DNA of 64,000 nucleotides from the NCBI GenBank assembly GCA_963705515.1, contig CAVPJV010000007.1, forward strand, positions 62,001-126,000, read 5' to 3'. Of the stretch, positions 62,552 through 64,000 are shown one piece after another. Made by a program: the position numbers and the translations under genes. The first letter of the stretch is position 1. The number at the start of each line of letters is the position of its first letter. Source of the stretch: Gaiellasilicea sp963705515. GTDB lineage: Bacteria; Actinomycetota; Thermoleophilia; Gaiellales; Gaiellaceae. The notes under the pieces were generated by a model that searched no databases, was not told the DNA's origin, and saw only the letters and a list, made by a program, of their open reading frames with translations.

Positions 62552-62833
62552 CTACCTCGACAGGCCGAGCGCGACCTGCGCCTGCCGGATCATCCAGATC
62601 GCGCAGAGCAGGGCGTAGACGAGTGCAGGCAGCACGAACACGAAGATGACGGTGAGCGCCGTCTCGGACCCGCCGAGGGACGGCATCAGCTGCAGCAGCA
62701 CAAACGCGCTCGCCGCGTGGAGGACCGTCTGCCCGAGCCGCTCGGGCGCGAGCGACGGGAACCGCAAGTGCAGCCACAGAGCCAAGAACCAGGCGCCGGC
62801 GGCCAAGGCCAGCACAAACGTGCCGTTCGACAT
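62552..62833 (-). CDS. Small membrane protein, three helices
   Basis: A 93-residue protein from ATG 62833 (MSNGTFVLALAAGAWFLALW). Helices are near residues 5-22, 38-52 (HAASAFVLLQLMPSL) and 60-82 (LTVIFVFVLPALVYALLCAI). The ribosome site GAGGAAGGGAA precedes the ATG. No family is recognised. The 266 bases from here to the tRNA show no gene. Confidence 0.55.
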   Translation of the reverse strand: MSNGTFVLALAAGAWFLALWLHLRFPSLAPERLGQTVLHAASAFVLLQLMPSLGGSETALTVIFVFVLPALVYALLCAIWMIRQAQVALGLSR

Positions 62834-63099
62834 TTCCCTTCCTCCTCGAGCGCCGCAGTTGCCACAGTTGCCAGATGCCACAGGCGGTGAGAAGGCGGGG
62901 CCCGCCGCAGAGGCCCCGCTCGCTCTCGTGAGAAACCTCTCGGGCCCACCGCAGGAGGCCCGTGAAGCTCGTTGCCGTCTGGGGACACCATCACCCATGA
63001 CCCCCTGGTTGACCAATCACCCAGGAGGTGGTTCACCGCCGCGCTTGACGGTGAAGCGGCCGAATGTCGTCGTGAAGGTCTGCGTTACGCTCGTCCCGG

Positions 63100-63172
63100 G
63101 GGCCCGTAGCTCAGTGGTCAGAGCAGCGGACTCATAATCCGTCGCGCCCTGGTTCGAATCCAGGCGGGCCCA
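63100..63172 (+). tRNA. tRNA with CAT anticodon (tRNA-Met, elongator type; Ile2 possible)
   Basis: A complete 73-base cloverleaf: acceptor GGGCCCG/CGGGCCC (63100-63106 with 63165-63171), D arm GCTC-AGTGGTCA-GAGC, anticodon stem GCGGA/TCCGT with loop CTCATAA (anticodon CAT at 63133-63135), 5-base variable loop, T arm CCTGG-TTCGAAT-CCAGG and discriminator A. CCA is not encoded. A fully paired acceptor end excludes the initiator. CAT could also be lysidine-modified Ile2; I cannot decide between them from sequence alone. Confidence 0.93.
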
Positions 63173-63434
63173 TTCGCAACCGCACTAGGCAAGCCGATCC
63201 GCAGAGACATGCGGGTCAGGTGTGCCAGGGATGCTGCGGAAGCACGTGCGGTGCAGACGTCGGTGATACCTCGGGGCACGCGGATGAGGGTAATGCACGC
63301 ATCGCTCCGGACACGCGCTCACCCAGCGCTCACCCACCGCTCCCTCAGAACACCGCCACAGATCCCCCGCCGGCGTCACTCCTCAGTCCGCCCCGGGCCG
63401 GCGCGATGCATCGTCGGCGCCGAGCGGCCTGTGA

Positions 63435-63638
63435 CTAGCGCGCGCGAGAGCCTTGCGACTCGGCGAGTTCCTGAACGATCACCGCTACCTCGCTGAGCGC
63501 CTCCTCGAGAATCTCAACGCGAGCTGCGAGGGACTCGATGGCCGCCCGGGTCCCTGTTGTCGAGAGAATCGGCCTTTGCCCCCCGGACTGCACGAGCTGA
63601 TGCACTCGCTCCGCGAGGGTGTCACTCGGGGTCTTCAC
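63435..63638 (-). CDS. Small coiled-coil protein
   Basis: A 67-residue helical protein from GTG 63638 (MKTPSDTLAERVHQLVQSGG, then IESLAARVEILEEALSEVAV, ending SQGSRAR). A near-perfect ribosome site GGAGGTGA sits 4-8 bases before the GTG, which decides this start over longer in-frame options. The middle has a leucine heptad (coiled coil). Function unknown. The gap from the tRNA to this gene (63173-63434) shows nothing recognisable. Confidence 0.55.
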   Translation of the reverse strand: MKTPSDTLAERVHQLVQSGGQRPILSTTGTRAAIESLAARVEILEEALSEVAVIVQELAESQGSRAR

Positions 63639-63858
63639 GGCGTCACCTCCTCCGCTTTCCGCAGACGGGGTGAGTTGGCCGCCGGCCCTCCGCGCCTGCG
63701 TCATGTGCCGTGCCGTTCCGTCATATCGCAGACGACGGCAAACCACAACAGCAGGAACGCTTGTGCAGGCGCGCCACGAGCGTTTCGACGAGCTCGCGCC
63801 GTCTACGACGTTCCGAAGCTTCTCGCAGGTCGGACTGGTCCGCGGGGCGGTCCTGCGG

Positions 63859-63942
63859 CTACCCAGCACGCCTCCGGCGAAGATAAGCAACAGCGGCTAG
63901 CACAACGATGACGATGATGACAATCCAAAGCCAGGTCGACAC
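63859..63942 (-). CDS. Tiny membrane protein with in-frame stop before a charged tail
   Basis: GTG 63942 starts a 27-residue peptide, STWLWIVIIVIVVLAAVAYL then RRRRAG, a single membrane helix with a basic end, preceded by AAAGGA. After the TAG the same frame continues for about 45 codons of protein-like sequence (PQDRPADQSDLREASERRRR, RELVETLVARLHKR). The longer gene was therefore probably interrupted by a nonsense change, or the short form is real. The remaining bases to 64000 show no gene. Confidence 0.4.
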   Translation of the reverse strand: MSTWLWIVIIVIVVLAAVAYLRRRRAG

Positions 63943-64000
63943 AGGGATCCTTTCGTTAGCGGCGTACCGACTCTACGGCGAGCCGGCCCATAGTTGCAAC

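Noticed and set aside
63100..63172. Initiator tRNA-fMet
   Set aside because: The first acceptor pair is a full G-C match, whereas initiators have a mismatch there.

Overview
The window is a high-GC bacterial chromosome segment with very frequent GTG/TTG starts, ATGA/GTGA stop-start overlaps and long antisense open frames, all typical of Actinomycetota. The gene set (Ccm-type cytochrome c maturation, a Tad/Flp pilus operon, PdxST, GlpX, an MprAB-like stress system, a cyclic 2,3-diphosphoglycerate module) suggests a deep-branching class such as Thermoleophilia (Gaiella/Solirubrobacter-like). That placement is inference; no rRNA is present.

Layout. 1-2.5 kb: start of an epoxyqueuosine reductase-like gene, an MDR oxidoreductase, a UbiE-like methyltransferase and a UbiA-like membrane protein. 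2.5-13.3 kb: a mosaic bounded by direct repeats of the 3' end of a DUF59/MIP18 gene (copies near 2516, at 3271 and at 13234). It holds clpC, a thioredoxin-reductase-like flavoprotein, an acyl-CoA synthetase, orphan genes and decayed pieces of a potassium channel, a HicB antitoxin and a tyrosine integrase. 13.6-17.6 kb: a compact operon of metallophosphoesterase, cyclic 2,3-diphosphoglycerate synthetase, 2-phosphoglycerate kinase and class II fructose-1,6-bisphosphatase. 17.6-23 kb: a nuclease-like protein, a phosphoribosyltransferase, an M23 peptidase and ccmE-ccmF-ccmI. 23-28.7 kb: an Nfo-like protein, an adenylate cyclase/AAA/TPR signalling protein, a phosphomannomutase and a thioesterase. 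28.9-36.1 kb: response regulator, histidine kinase, MacB-type ABC permease and ATPase, and two paralogous secreted proteins flanking HtrA. CTTAG-type direct repeats with 11-bp phasing precede htrA, and related boxes precede other units, so this looks like a self-contained envelope-stress regulon. 36.1-46.2 kb: relA/spoT, recJ, a MITE-like element, membrane proteins, helD and ruvCAB. 46.3-51 kb: a TadG-like VWA protein, yebC, pdxT, a membrane protein and pdxS. 51-60.5 kb: a tandem hairpin repeat array, then the tad operon read right to left (three flp pilins, tadE, cpaB, tadZ/cpaE, tadA/cpaF, VWA-tadB, tadC, coiled-coil protein). 60.7-64 kb: an M15-like cell-wall peptidase, a DUF192 protein, a small membrane protein, a CAT-anticodon tRNA and two tiny genes.

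Many genes carry single-base frameshifts, with about a dozen between 29.8 and 36.1 kb. Their lengths return to whole codons when each indel is corrected, so sequencing or assembly error is the first explanation, but local decay is not excluded.
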